DNA of 64,000 bases. It comes from Streptomyces lavendulae subsp. lavendulae. GTDB taxonomy: Bacteria > Actinomycetota > Actinomycetes > Streptomycetales > Streptomycetaceae. The DNA lies in the NCBI RefSeq assembly GCF_002803845.1, contig NZ_CP024985.1, positions 6,273,501-6,337,500 of the forward strand, in the 5' to 3' direction. Shown piece by piece: positions 16,025-24,826 of this stretch; position 1 is the first letter of the stretch, and the number at the start of each line of letters is the position of its first letter. Position numbers and translations under genes: made by a program. Below the pieces are notes generated by a model. It was not told the origin of the DNA. It saw only the letters and a program-made list of their open reading frames with translations, and did not search any database.

Positions 16025-16617
16025 TCGATGCCCTTCTGGCCCTTCTGGCCCGCGTCCATCGGGTGCTTGACCTTGGTCATCTCCGTGACCAGGTCCGCGA
16101 ACTCCAGCAGCTCCTGCGGTGCGTTGCGGCCCGTGATGACCACGTGCTGGGTGCCGGGACGGTCGCGCAGCACCTCGATGACCTCGTTCACGTCGATCCA
16201 GCCCCAGTGCATCGGGTACGCGAACTCGTCCAGCACGTAGAGGCGGTGCGTCTCGGCGGCCAGGTCGCGCTTGACCTGCTCCCAGCCCTCCTTCGCCGCC
16301 TGCTCGTTGTCGAGCTGCGCGTCGCGCTGGACCCAGGACCAGCCCTCGCCCATCTTGTGCCAGACGACCGGACCGCCCTCACCGGAAGCGCCCAGCACCT
16401 TCAGCGCGTTCTCCTCGCCGACCTTCCACTTCGCCGACTTGACGAACTGGAACACCCCGATCGACCAGCCCTGGTTCCAGGCGCGCAGCGCCAGCCCGAA
16501 GGCGGCCGTCGACTTGCCCTTGCCCGGGCCGGTGTGGACGAAGACGAGTGGACGGTTGCGGCGCTGACGCGTCGTGAGTCCGTCGTCCGGAACGACGGAC
16601 GGCTGTCCCTGCGGCAT
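16018..16617 (-). CDS. cobO: Cob(I)yrinic acid a,c-diamide adenosyltransferase
   Basis: At 199 aa this is a normal-length CobO/BtuR/CobA-type adenosyltransferase. It has the atypical P-loop HTGPGKGKSTAAFG (29-39), FQFVKSAKWKVGE and LYVLDEFAYPMHWGWI. It transfers the 5-deoxyadenosyl group of ATP to Co(I) of the corrinoid. The ATG overlaps the upstream chelatase stop as TAATG, and its own end overlaps cobB, so three genes are translationally coupled. Confidence 0.96.
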   Translation of the reverse strand: MPQGQPSVVPDDGLTTRQRRNRPLVFVHTGPGKGKSTAAFGLALRAWNQGWSIGVFQFVKSAKWKVGEENALKVLGASGEGGPVVWHKMGEGWSWVQRDAQLDNEQAAKEGWEQVKRDLAAETHRLYVLDEFAYPMHWGWIDVNEVIEVLRDRPGTQHVVITGRNAPQELLEFADLVTEMTKVKHPMDAGQKGQKGIEW

Positions 16618-18746
16618 TACGCGGCCCTCCTGGAGACGCTGTTGAGTGACGCAGTGTGGGTCACTGCGGTACGTACGTTCTTCACGAGCCCGGCCAGCGA
16701 GTCGGCCCGCAGCCCGTCGAGGGTCACGGCCGGCGCCCCCAGATCGGCGGCGAGCACCCCGGCCAGTCCCAGCCGGACCGGCCCGGACTCGCAGTCCACG
16801 ACCACCGAGGCGATCCCCTCGGAGGCCAGCAGCCGGGCGCTGCGGCCCGACAGCTCACGCGGCGTGCCGCCCGGCCGGCCGCCCGGGACCCCGGCCGAGG
16901 TGGCCCGCCCGTCGGTCACGACCACGAGCAGCGGACGCCTCGAAGGGTCCCGCAGCCGCTCCACGCGCAGCACCTCGTGGGCCTTGAGCAGCCCGGCGGC
17001 GAGCGGGGTGCGCCCGCCCGTCGGCAGCCGCTCCAGACGGGCGGCCGCCGCGTCCACCGACGAGGTCGGCGGCAGCGCCAGCTCGGCACCGGACCCGCGG
17101 AAGGTGATCAGGCCGACCTTGTCGCGGCGCTGGTAGGCGTCGAGCAGCAGCGACATGACGGCGCCCTTGACGGCGCTCATCCGCTGCCGGGCGGCCATCG
17201 ACCCGGAGGCGTCGACCACGAACAGCACGAGGTTGCCCTCGCGGCCCTCGCGGGTGGCCTGGCGCAGGTCGTCCTTGCGGATGACCAGCCCGCGCCCCGC
17301 GCGCCCGCGTGCCTTCTGGTGCGGGGCGGCGGCGTGGACGGTGGCCGCCAGGTGCAGCTTCGTCAGGTGGCCGCGGGGGCGCTGGGAACCGGTGGTGCGG
17401 CCGTGGGCGGTACGGGCGCGCGAACGCCGTCCCGCCGCGCCCTCGCCGAGGCCGGGCACGCTGAGCACCTTGGTGCGGAACGGCTCGGCGGCCGCCACGG
17501 GGGCCTGCTCGGCGGCGCCGGAGCCCTGGGCGGAGGGCTGCGGGGCGTCCTCGCGGGTGGTGTCGGGGGCGTCCGGGGCGGCCTCGGGGGAGTCCGCCTC
17601 CTGGGCGGGGGGCCCGTCGTGCTGCGGGGGGACCCCGCCGCCGTCCCCGTCCGGGCCGCCGCCGTCCCCGTCCCCGTCGCCGCCGTCGTCCGGGCCCTGG
17701 GGCTCCGGGTCGGGCTCCGGCTCCGGCTCCTCGTCCGGGAACCCGTCGAGGATCCGGTCCAGCATCTCCTCGTCCAGCCCCGGGGCGTCGAACGGGTTGC
17801 GGCGGCGGCGGTGGGGGAGCGCCAGCAGGGCCGCCTGCCGCACGTCCTCCTTGCGCACCGAGGTCCGCCCCGCCCAGGCCGCCAGGGCCGTCGCCGTCCG
17901 GGCCATCACGATGTCGGCGCGCATCCCGTCGACCTCGAAACCGGCGCAGGCGGCCGCGATCTGCAGCAGCGCGGTGTCCCCGAGCAACACCTGCGGCAGC
18001 AGCGCGCGGGCGGCCACGACCCGGGCGCGCACCTCGTGCTCCTCGTCTGCCCAGCGGATCGCGAAGGCCGCGGGGTCGTCCTCGTAGGCCAGCCGGCGGC
18101 GGACCACCTCGACGCGCTGGGCGGGCTCGCGGGAGGCCGCCACCTCCACGGTCAGCCCGAACCGGTCCAGGAGCTGCGGGCGCAGCTCCCCCTCCTCGGG
18201 GTTCATGGTGCCGACGAGCAGGAAACGGGCGGCGTGGCGTACGGAGACGCCCTCGCGCTCCACGTAGGAGGCGCCCATCGCGGCCGCGTCGAGCAGGAGG
18301 TCGATCAGGTGGTCGTGGAGCAGGTTGACCTCGTCGACGTAGAGGATCCCGCGGTGAGCGTCGGCGAGGAGACCCGGCTCGAAGGCCTTCACGCCCTCGG
18401 ACAGCGCCCGCTCGATGTCGAGGGCGCCGACGAGGCGGTCCTCGGAGGCGCCGACGGGCAGCTCCACCATGCGGGCCGGACGGGCGGCGCCCGCTCCCGG
18501 CTCGTGCGGGCCGTCCGGGCAGGCCGGGTCCGGCGCGCCGGGCGCGCACGAGAACCGGCAGCCCGGCACGACGTCCACCTGCGGCAGCAGCGCGGACAGC
18601 GCGCGCACGGCGGTGGACTTCGCGGTCCCCTTCTCGCCGCGCACGAGCACACCGCCGACCGCCGGGCTCACGGCGTTGAGGAGGAGGGCGAGCCGCAGGT
18701 CGGTCTGGCCGACCACTGCGGTGAAGGGGTAAGGGACGCTGCTCAC
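16617..18746 (-). CDS. Putative cobaltochelatase/Mg-chelatase-type ChlI-ChlD fusion subunit
   Basis: A 709-aa protein joining an AAA+ ATPase half to a von Willebrand A half. The AAA+ part has Walker A GEKGTAKST at about 37-45, YVDEVNLLHDHLID and FLLVGTMNPEEGELRPQLLDRF. A long acidic Pro/Gly/Asp linker of about 120 residues follows. The VWA domain carries the MIDAS motif VDASGSM. These are the I and D subunits of a class I chelatase on one chain. They need a large H-type catalytic subunit (CobN for cobalt), which is not in this window. GTG 18746 is chosen because of a GAAGGAGTG ribosome site; reading on to 18809 adds non-conserved residues. Confidence 0.9.
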   Translation of the reverse strand: MSSVPYPFTAVVGQTDLRLALLLNAVSPAVGGVLVRGEKGTAKSTAVRALSALLPQVDVVPGCRFSCAPGAPDPACPDGPHEPGAGAARPARMVELPVGASEDRLVGALDIERALSEGVKAFEPGLLADAHRGILYVDEVNLLHDHLIDLLLDAAAMGASYVEREGVSVRHAARFLLVGTMNPEEGELRPQLLDRFGLTVEVAASREPAQRVEVVRRRLAYEDDPAAFAIRWADEEHEVRARVVAARALLPQVLLGDTALLQIAAACAGFEVDGMRADIVMARTATALAAWAGRTSVRKEDVRQAALLALPHRRRRNPFDAPGLDEEMLDRILDGFPDEEPEPEPDPEPQGPDDGGDGDGDGGGPDGDGGGVPPQHDGPPAQEADSPEAAPDAPDTTREDAPQPSAQGSGAAEQAPVAAAEPFRTKVLSVPGLGEGAAGRRSRARTAHGRTTGSQRPRGHLTKLHLAATVHAAAPHQKARGRAGRGLVIRKDDLRQATREGREGNLVLFVVDASGSMAARQRMSAVKGAVMSLLLDAYQRRDKVGLITFRGSGAELALPPTSSVDAAAARLERLPTGGRTPLAAGLLKAHEVLRVERLRDPSRRPLLVVVTDGRATSAGVPGGRPGGTPRELSGRSARLLASEGIASVVVDCESGPVRLGLAGVLAADLGAPAVTLDGLRADSLAGLVKNVRTAVTHTASLNSVSRRAA

Positions 18747-18818
18747 GAGAGGGTCACTCCTTCGAGTGGCTTGAGTCGACGCACACGCCACCGTGCTCCG
18801 ATCGTGCAAGGGTTTCGG

Positions 18819-18909
18819 GGTGCTCCCTGCCCGTGCAGGGGTGGCCCGGGGTAGGGCGTGCTCATGCGGTGCTCACTCCTGATGCTCCCCGCCTGTGCGG
18901 GGATGGAGG
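18819..18909. CRISPR. Two-unit CRISPR-like repeat (29 + 33 + 29 bp), no cas genes
   Basis: Two 29-bp units at 18819-18847 and 18881-18909 are identical at 21 of 29 positions. Both form the hairpin found in type I-E repeats of Streptomyces: CCCTGC / GCAGGG in the first, CCCCGC / GCGGGG in the second. Both are followed by GGTGG or GATGG. A T-to-C change in one arm is matched by A-to-G in the other. The spacing of 62 bp fits a repeat plus a 33-bp spacer. No further units and no cas genes are visible. It could be a CRISPR remnant, an orphan mini-array, or an unrelated hairpin duplicate in the cobQ-chlID gap. Confidence 0.4.
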
Positions 18910-18912
18910 CGC

Positions 18913-20433
18913 TCACGGGGCGCCCGGCGGGAGGAACGGGAGGCCCGACGGGGCGCCGTCCTCGATCAGCCGCAGCAGCGCGTCCGTGTCGGCGTGCTCC
19001 GCGATCAGGTCGCCCAGCAGGTCCAGCTGCTCCTCGCGCAGCGCGCCGAAGGAGGTGTCCGGCGCCGGGACGAAGCGCCGGCCGGCGGCCGCGGCGACCT
19101 CGCGCAGGAACGCCCGGCGGAAGCCGTCCGACTCCAGCGAGCCGTGCCAGTGGGTGCCCCACACGGCCCCGACCCGGCAGCCGTCGAGGAAGGGGGTCCC
19201 GCCGAGGACCTCGGCCACGCCGTGGTGGATCTCGTAGCCCTCCACCGGCTCGCCGAGCGCCGTGCCCACCGGCCGGGCCAGGGTCTTCTCCCGTTCGAAG
19301 CGGACGCGCACCGGCAGCAGCCCGAGGCCCGCCACCGCGCCGGCCTTCGACTCGACCTCGTCCTCGATGTGTTCGCCGAGCAGCTGGAAGCCGCCGCAGA
19401 TGCCCAGCACCGGGCGGCCCTCGGCGGCCCGCCGGGCCAGGGCGTCCGCGAGCCCCCGTTCGCGCAGCCACTCCAGCGCCTTCACGGTGCCGCGCGTACC
19501 CGGTACGACGACCAGGTCCGCGTCGGCCAGTTCCTCGGCCCGGTCCACGAACCGCACCACCACGCCCGGCTCGGCCGCGAGCGCGTCCACGTCGGTGAAG
19601 TTCGACATCAGCGGCACCGCGCACACCGCGACCCGCAGCACGTCCTCGCCGACCGGCGGGGCCACCACGGATTCGCGCACCGCGCCGCGCAGCGAGACCC
19701 GCAGGCCGTCCTCCTCGTCGATGCCCAGCCCGTGCCGGAACGGCAGCACCCCGTACGTCGCCCGTCCCGTCAGCCCGCGCAGCATCTCCATGCCGGGCTC
19801 CAGGAGGGTGACGTCGCCCCGGAACTTGTTGACCAGGTAGCCCGAGATCAGGGACTGGTCCTCGGGGGAGAGCAGCGCCGTCGTCCCGAAGAAGGAGGCG
19901 AAGACCCCGCCCCGGTCGATGTCGCCGACCACGACCACCGGGAAGCGCGCGGCCCGCGCGATGCCCATGTTCACGATGTCGGTCCGGCGCAGGTTGATCT
20001 CGGCCGGACTGCCCGCCCCCTCGCAGATCACGGCGTCATACGTGCCCCGCAGCTGCTCCAGGCAGTCCGTGACGATGCCGAGCAGCTGCTCCTGCCGTCC
20101 CCCGTGGTAGCCGCGCGCGCTCATCTCGCCCACCGGCTTGCCCAGCAGCACCACCTGGCTGCTGCGGTCGCTGCCGGGCTTGAGCAGGACGGGGTTCATC
20201 AGGGCCGTCGGCTCCACCCGGGCGGCCTGCGCCTGCATGGCCTGGGCGCGGCCGATCTCGGCCCCCTCCCGGGTCACGAAGGAGTTGAGGGACATGTTCT
20301 GGGCCTTGAACGGGGCCACCTTCACGCCCTGCCGGGCGAGCCAGCGGCAGATGCCGGCCGTGACCACGCTCTTGCCCGCGTCCGAGGTGGTTCCGGCGAC
20401 CAGCAGTCCGCCGCCGCGCCGCGCGCCGTTCAT
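18913..20433 (-). CDS. cobQ: Cobyric acid synthase
   Basis: The 506-aa enzyme starts MNGARRGGGLLVAGTTSDAG. It has a BioD-like ATPase domain (GTTSDAGKS at 14-22, VAPFKAQNMSLNS, GDIDRGGVFASFFGT) and a C-terminal class I glutamine amidotransferase-like domain (PGTRGTVKALEWLRERG, LGICGGFQLLGE with the nucleophilic Cys, and late His in THWHGSLESD). It amidates the b, d, e and g carboxylates of adenosylcobyrinic acid a,c-diamide. The ATG overlaps the cobD stop as ATGA and is preceded by GAAGGGA, so the two are co-expressed. A 166-bp gap separates it from the chelatase gene. Confidence 0.96.
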   Translation of the reverse strand: MNGARRGGGLLVAGTTSDAGKSVVTAGICRWLARQGVKVAPFKAQNMSLNSFVTREGAEIGRAQAMQAQAARVEPTALMNPVLLKPGSDRSSQVVLLGKPVGEMSARGYHGGRQEQLLGIVTDCLEQLRGTYDAVICEGAGSPAEINLRRTDIVNMGIARAARFPVVVVGDIDRGGVFASFFGTTALLSPEDQSLISGYLVNKFRGDVTLLEPGMEMLRGLTGRATYGVLPFRHGLGIDEEDGLRVSLRGAVRESVVAPPVGEDVLRVAVCAVPLMSNFTDVDALAAEPGVVVRFVDRAEELADADLVVVPGTRGTVKALEWLRERGLADALARRAAEGRPVLGICGGFQLLGEHIEDEVESKAGAVAGLGLLPVRVRFEREKTLARPVGTALGEPVEGYEIHHGVAEVLGGTPFLDGCRVGAVWGTHWHGSLESDGFRRAFLREVAAAAGRRFVPAPDTSFGALREEQLDLLGDLIAEHADTDALLRLIEDGAPSGLPFLPPGAP

Positions 20434-21413
20434 GCGCGTCCCTTCGTTGTCGAGGTGGTACGGGTGCCGCGCAGTGCGCGCGAGGCCAGGGCCCGGCCCG
20501 CCACGCAGGCCCCCAGCGCCAGCCAGGTCACCCGCCGGGAGAGCCGTACCGCGCGGTCGATGTCGGCGACCGCCACCGGCCGCCCGGCGGCTCCGTTGAG
20601 CACCGCCCGGTGCTCGACCCGGCCGCCGTAGGACAAGGTCCCGCCGAGGCGGACGCCGAGGGCGCCGGCGAAGGAGGCCTCCACCGGTCCGGCGTTGGGG
20701 CTGGGATGGGCGGCGGCGTCGGCGCGCCAGGCCCGTACGGCTCCGCGCCGGTCGGGTCCGGCCGCGACGGCGGCGAGGGCGGTCAGCCGGGCCCCGGGCC
20801 AGCCGGCCAGGTCGTCGAGCCGGGCGGAGGCCCAGCCGTAGCGCAGGTAGCGGGGCGACCTGTGCCCCACCATGGCGTCGAGGGTGTTGACGGCGCGGAA
20901 GGCCAGCAGTCCGGGGACCCCGGCGACGGCGCCCCACACCAGGGCCCCGACGACCGCGTCGGAGGTGTTCTCGGCGACGGACTCCACGACGGCGCGGGCC
21001 ATCTGCTGCTCGTCCAGCGCGTGCGGGTCGCGCCCGCACAGGTGGGGGAGCCGCTCCCGGGCGACGTCGGCGTCCCCGGCGGCGAGCGCCCCGCCGATGG
21101 CGCGGGCCTCGCGGCCCAGGGAGGTGCCGCCGACCACGGCCCAGGTGGCCGCGGCGGTCAGGGCGATACGGACGGCCGCGGGCCGGGAGCGCACGGCGCG
21201 GGCGCCCAGCGCGCCGACGGCGGCCGCGCCACCGGCGCAGACGAGGGTGTGCAGGGCGCCCCGGGCGCGGTCGTCGCGCCACAGGGCGCCTTCGACGGCG
21301 GCGGCGGTTCGTCCGAAGGCGGCCACGGGGTGCCCACGGCGCGGATCCCCGAGGATCCGGTCGCCGATCAGGCCCGCCGTGACGCCGTACGCGAAGACGC
21401 GGTCGGCACGCAT
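20430..21413 (-). CDS. cobD: Adenosylcobinamide-phosphate synthase
   Basis: The 327-aa membrane protein of the CobD/CbiB family starts MRADRVFAYGVTAGLIGDRI, with the family motifs ILGDPRRGHPVAAFGR, ESVAENTSDAVVGALVWGAVAG, RAVNTLDAMVGHRSPRY and PSPNAGPVEASFAGALGVRLGG. It attaches aminopropanol or its phosphate to cobyric acid in the membrane. It is the first gene of the leftward operon and lies directly behind a cobalamin riboswitch. The longer reading frame upstream of 21413 is riboswitch sequence, not coding. Confidence 0.95.
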   Translation of the reverse strand: MRADRVFAYGVTAGLIGDRILGDPRRGHPVAAFGRTAAAVEGALWRDDRARGALHTLVCAGGAAAVGALGARAVRSRPAAVRIALTAAATWAVVGGTSLGREARAIGGALAAGDADVARERLPHLCGRDPHALDEQQMARAVVESVAENTSDAVVGALVWGAVAGVPGLLAFRAVNTLDAMVGHRSPRYLRYGWASARLDDLAGWPGARLTALAAVAAGPDRRGAVRAWRADAAAHPSPNAGPVEASFAGALGVRLGGTLSYGGRVEHRAVLNGAAGRPVAVADIDRAVRLSRRVTWLALGACVAGRALASRALRGTRTTSTTKGRA

Positions 21414-21424
21414 GGTGGCAGGTA

Positions 21425-21605
21425 TGTCCTCACTCAGGGTCCGCGCCCTGGTTCGACGTGTCCGGCGGCGAGAGTTCCTGGCTCCCGGGGCCCCGCACGC
21501 GCCGCGTGCGGCCCCCCGGTGACAGTGGCGGGACCGCGCCGGATTCGCACCGGACTTCCTCTCCATGCCGCCGTGATGGCTCGGGCAGTCCACCACGCGC
21601 TGCGA
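21425..21605 (-). promoter_or_regulatory. Cobalamin (AdoCbl) riboswitch upstream of cobD
   Basis: Read on the minus strand, the core GGTGCGAATCCGGCGCGGTC (within 21533-21555) is followed by CCGCCACTGT. Further on is the B12 box GGGAGCCAGGAACTC (about 21473-21487). These are the conserved parts of the cobalamin riboswitch in the usual order. The element ends about 50 bp before the cobD ATG, so it probably blocks ribosome access or terminates transcription when cobalamin is abundant. Outer boundaries are approximate. Confidence 0.95.
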
Positions 21606-21669
21606 ACGCCCGTCAACTTGCTGTTGACCTGCGGTGGGACGGGGGGCGAAGGGGAGGCGGGGGGCATGC

Positions 21670-21706
21670 GAAAGCTCCCCCCGGGAGATGTCCGGGGGGA
21701 GCCTTC
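21670..21706 (-). terminator. Strong hairpin after the small membrane protein gene
   Basis: GGCTCCCCCCGGA pairs with (TC)CGGGGGGAGC around a short loop, followed on the minus strand by TTTCGC. It lies about 20 bp after the stop of the gene ending at 21724 and separates it from the cobalamin leader. Confidence 0.8.
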
Positions 21707-21723
21707 GAGAACCTTCGGGGCCG

Positions 21724-21945
21724 TCAGGCGACGATCAGGTAGATCCCGTAGCTGACGGCCGCGGCGCAGAGCGCGAAGCAGGCGTAGGCGCCGCTGCGGG
21801 CCAGGGTGGCGGCCCCGCCCTGCTCGGTGGCGGCCTCGTGCTTGGAGAGGCCCACCAGGCCCAGGGTGAACAGGGCCACGAGGGCGACGGTGGCGGAGAG
21901 GCTGACCCCGAAGACGGAGCCGAGTGCTGCCCAGTCGATCTTCAT
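21724..21945 (-). CDS. Small two-span membrane protein paired with PiT transporter
   Basis: A 73-aa protein with two hydrophobic helices (SVFGVSLSATVALVALFTLGLVG at about 10-32 and ARSGAYACFALCAAAVSYGIYLI at about 49-71) joined by a charged loop (SKHEAATEQGG). The family is not named to my knowledge. It follows the phosphate transporter gene by 28 bp on the same strand and ends in a strong terminator, so the two form one transcription unit. An accessory or regulatory subunit of the transporter is a plausible inference. Confidence 0.8.
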   Translation of the reverse strand: MKIDWAALGSVFGVSLSATVALVALFTLGLVGLSKHEAATEQGGAATLARSGAYACFALCAAAVSYGIYLIVA

Positions 21946-21973
21946 ACTGCCGTTTCCTCTGTCGTTCTCGGGG

Positions 21974-23245
<1,272 letters not shown>

Positions 23246-23566
23246 TTACCCAGGCTTCTGTTTGACGTCAGTGGCTCGGCGACCGTAGGCAACCTGGGTG
23301 AACGGAAGATGAACTGACTCGGGACGGCTGGTGTCCCGCACCGACCCGCGATCGGGCCCTTGGTCCCGATTCTGTCGTAGATATATCGATTGATGCATGT
23401 CAGAGCCGGGTGAACGACCTCCTCCGGACGGGCCTTCCGGCCGGTACGGGCCCCCTGGTCGGGCCGGGAAAGAGAGGTAGATCACTCCGGTTCCATCACG
23501 GCGCGGCCCGCGCCGCCGCGAGCCCCTCCGGTGGCCCGCCCGCCCCCGCGCGCCGACACTGGAGCC
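23246..23566. other. Divergent intergenic region with PHO box and AT-rich block
   Basis: Apart from the PHO box, the region holds a short hairpin ATCGGG / CCCGAT (23351-23370) and an unusually AT-rich block at 23374-23400, TCGTAGATATATCGATTGAT followed by GCATGTC. This is a rare composition in this chromosome and is likely promoter or operator DNA for one or both divergent genes. No reading frame is convincing. Confidence 0.5.
23282..23325 (-). promoter_or_regulatory. PHO box (PhoP-binding direct repeats) upstream of the PiT gene
   Basis: On the minus strand, GTTCATCTTCC (23314-23304) is followed without gap by GTTCACCCAGG (23303-23293). These are two adjacent 11-nt direct repeat units matching the Streptomyces PHO-box pattern G(G/T)TCAYYYR(G/C). 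Weaker units GTCCCGAGTCA and TTGCCTACGGT flank them. The box is 47-80 bp upstream of the transporter ATG. Confidence 0.85.
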
Positions 23567-24697
23567 GTGCGTACCGCCACAGCGACGGCAGCGGCCGTCA
23601 CCACCACCCTGATCGGTGCCGGAGCGGCGGCCGTCGCGGCCGGCCGGTACGCCGCCGACGCCGCCCTGCGCAACGAACCCGGCCGCCCCCTGCCTGGCGG
23701 CCCCCGGCTCAGCGTGCACTCCGCCGCCGACGGCCGCGTGGTGCTCACCCGCTCCCTCGCCTCCCTGCGCCCGGGGGTCTACGGACTGGCCGCGCCCGGG
23801 GTGCACGCCGTGGTCGGCCCCGTCCTCGACGAGGGCCCGTCCGCCCCCGACACCGTCGTGCGCCGCCTGATCGCCGTCACCCACGGCAGCCTCGACCCCG
23901 GCACCCGCGTCACCCTCACCCCCCAGGTCCACCTGGGCAACCCGCGCACCGCCCTCGGGTTCGACCACGCCGACGTGGACGTCCCCGGGGAGCTGGGCCC
24001 CCTCCCCGCCTGGTTCGTGCCCGAGGCCCGGGACACCTGGGTGATCACCGTGCACGGGCTGGGGGCCGGGCGGGAGCACCCGATGGTGGTCATGCCCTTC
24101 CTGCGGCGCCAGCGCCTGCCGGTGCTCGACCTCGCCTACCGGGGCGACCTCGGTGCCCCCGCGTCCCCGGACGGCCTCGGCCACCTCGGGGAGTCGGAGT
24201 GGCGGGACCTGGACGCCGCCATCCGCTACGCCGTGCGCTACGGCGCCCGCCGCGTGGTCCTGCACGGCTGGTCCACCGGAGCCGCCATGGCCCTGCACGC
24301 CGCCGAGCGCTCCGCCCTGGCCGGCCGGATCTCCGGAGTCGTGCTCGACTCGCCCGTCCTGGACTGGCACGCCACCCTGCGCGCGCTCGCAGCCGCCCGC
24401 CGCACCCCGGCCCCGCTGATCCCGCTCGCGGTCCGGGCCGCCGAGAGCCGCGCGGGACTGCGCGCCGACCGGCGGCCCCCCGGCTCCGACCCGGGCGCCC
24501 TGCGCGTCCCCGTCCTGGTCTTCCACGGGCCCGACGACACCCTCGCCCCCTGGGAACCCTCCCGCCGGCTCGCCGCCGCCCGGCCCGACCTCGTCACCCT
24601 GCACACCGTCAGGAACGCGGCGCACGGGGCGATGTGGAACGCCGATCCGGCCCGGTACGAGGAGGCGCTGCGCCGCTTCCTCGTCCCCCTCATGTGA
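23567..24697 (+). CDS. Alpha/beta-hydrolase fold protein with N-terminal membrane anchor
   Basis: About 376 aa. The first 30 residues (TATATAAAVTTTLIGAGAAAVAAGRYAAD) form a signal-anchor or signal peptide. The hydrolase part has the nucleophile elbow VLHGWSTGAAMALHA (GxSxG), a candidate acidic residue in VLVFHGPDDTLAPWEPS and the catalytic His in NAAHGAMW. The N-terminal 150 residues form an extra domain without known similarity. Substrate is unknown (esterase, lipase or peptidase). GTG 23567 lacks a properly spaced ribosome site. GACACT 7 nt upstream suggests a leaderless transcript. An upstream GTG at 23531 is possible. Confidence 0.85.
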   Translation: MRTATATAAAVTTTLIGAGAAAVAAGRYAADAALRNEPGRPLPGGPRLSVHSAADGRVVLTRSLASLRPGVYGLAAPGVHAVVGPVLDEGPSAPDTVVRRLIAVTHGSLDPGTRVTLTPQVHLGNPRTALGFDHADVDVPGELGPLPAWFVPEARDTWVITVHGLGAGREHPMVVMPFLRRQRLPVLDLAYRGDLGAPASPDGLGHLGESEWRDLDAAIRYAVRYGARRVVLHGWSTGAAMALHAAERSALAGRISGVVLDSPVLDWHATLRALAAARRTPAPLIPLAVRAAESRAGLRADRRPPGSDPGALRVPVLVFHGPDDTLAPWEPSRRLAAARPDLVTLHTVRNAAHGAMWNADPARYEEALRRFLVPLM

Positions 24698-24826
24698 CCC
24701 CATATGTGAAGGGGCTGTGGCGGAGGAGGCGGGGAGGGTGGATTGCCCCGGTTCGTCCGCCCCCTGACCTGTGGAAACGACCGGTTCCGTTTGGGCTTTC
24801 GGCCAGTGACGGGCGAGACTGCTTCC

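Noticed and set aside
18747..18912. Functional CRISPR-Cas locus
   Set aside because: Only two diverged repeat-like units and no cas genes; listed instead as a CRISPR-like element with low confidence.
18913..21282. 789-codon frame extending cobQ upstream into cobD
   Set aside because: CobQ similarity starts at ATG 20433; the extension is the wrong frame of cobD.
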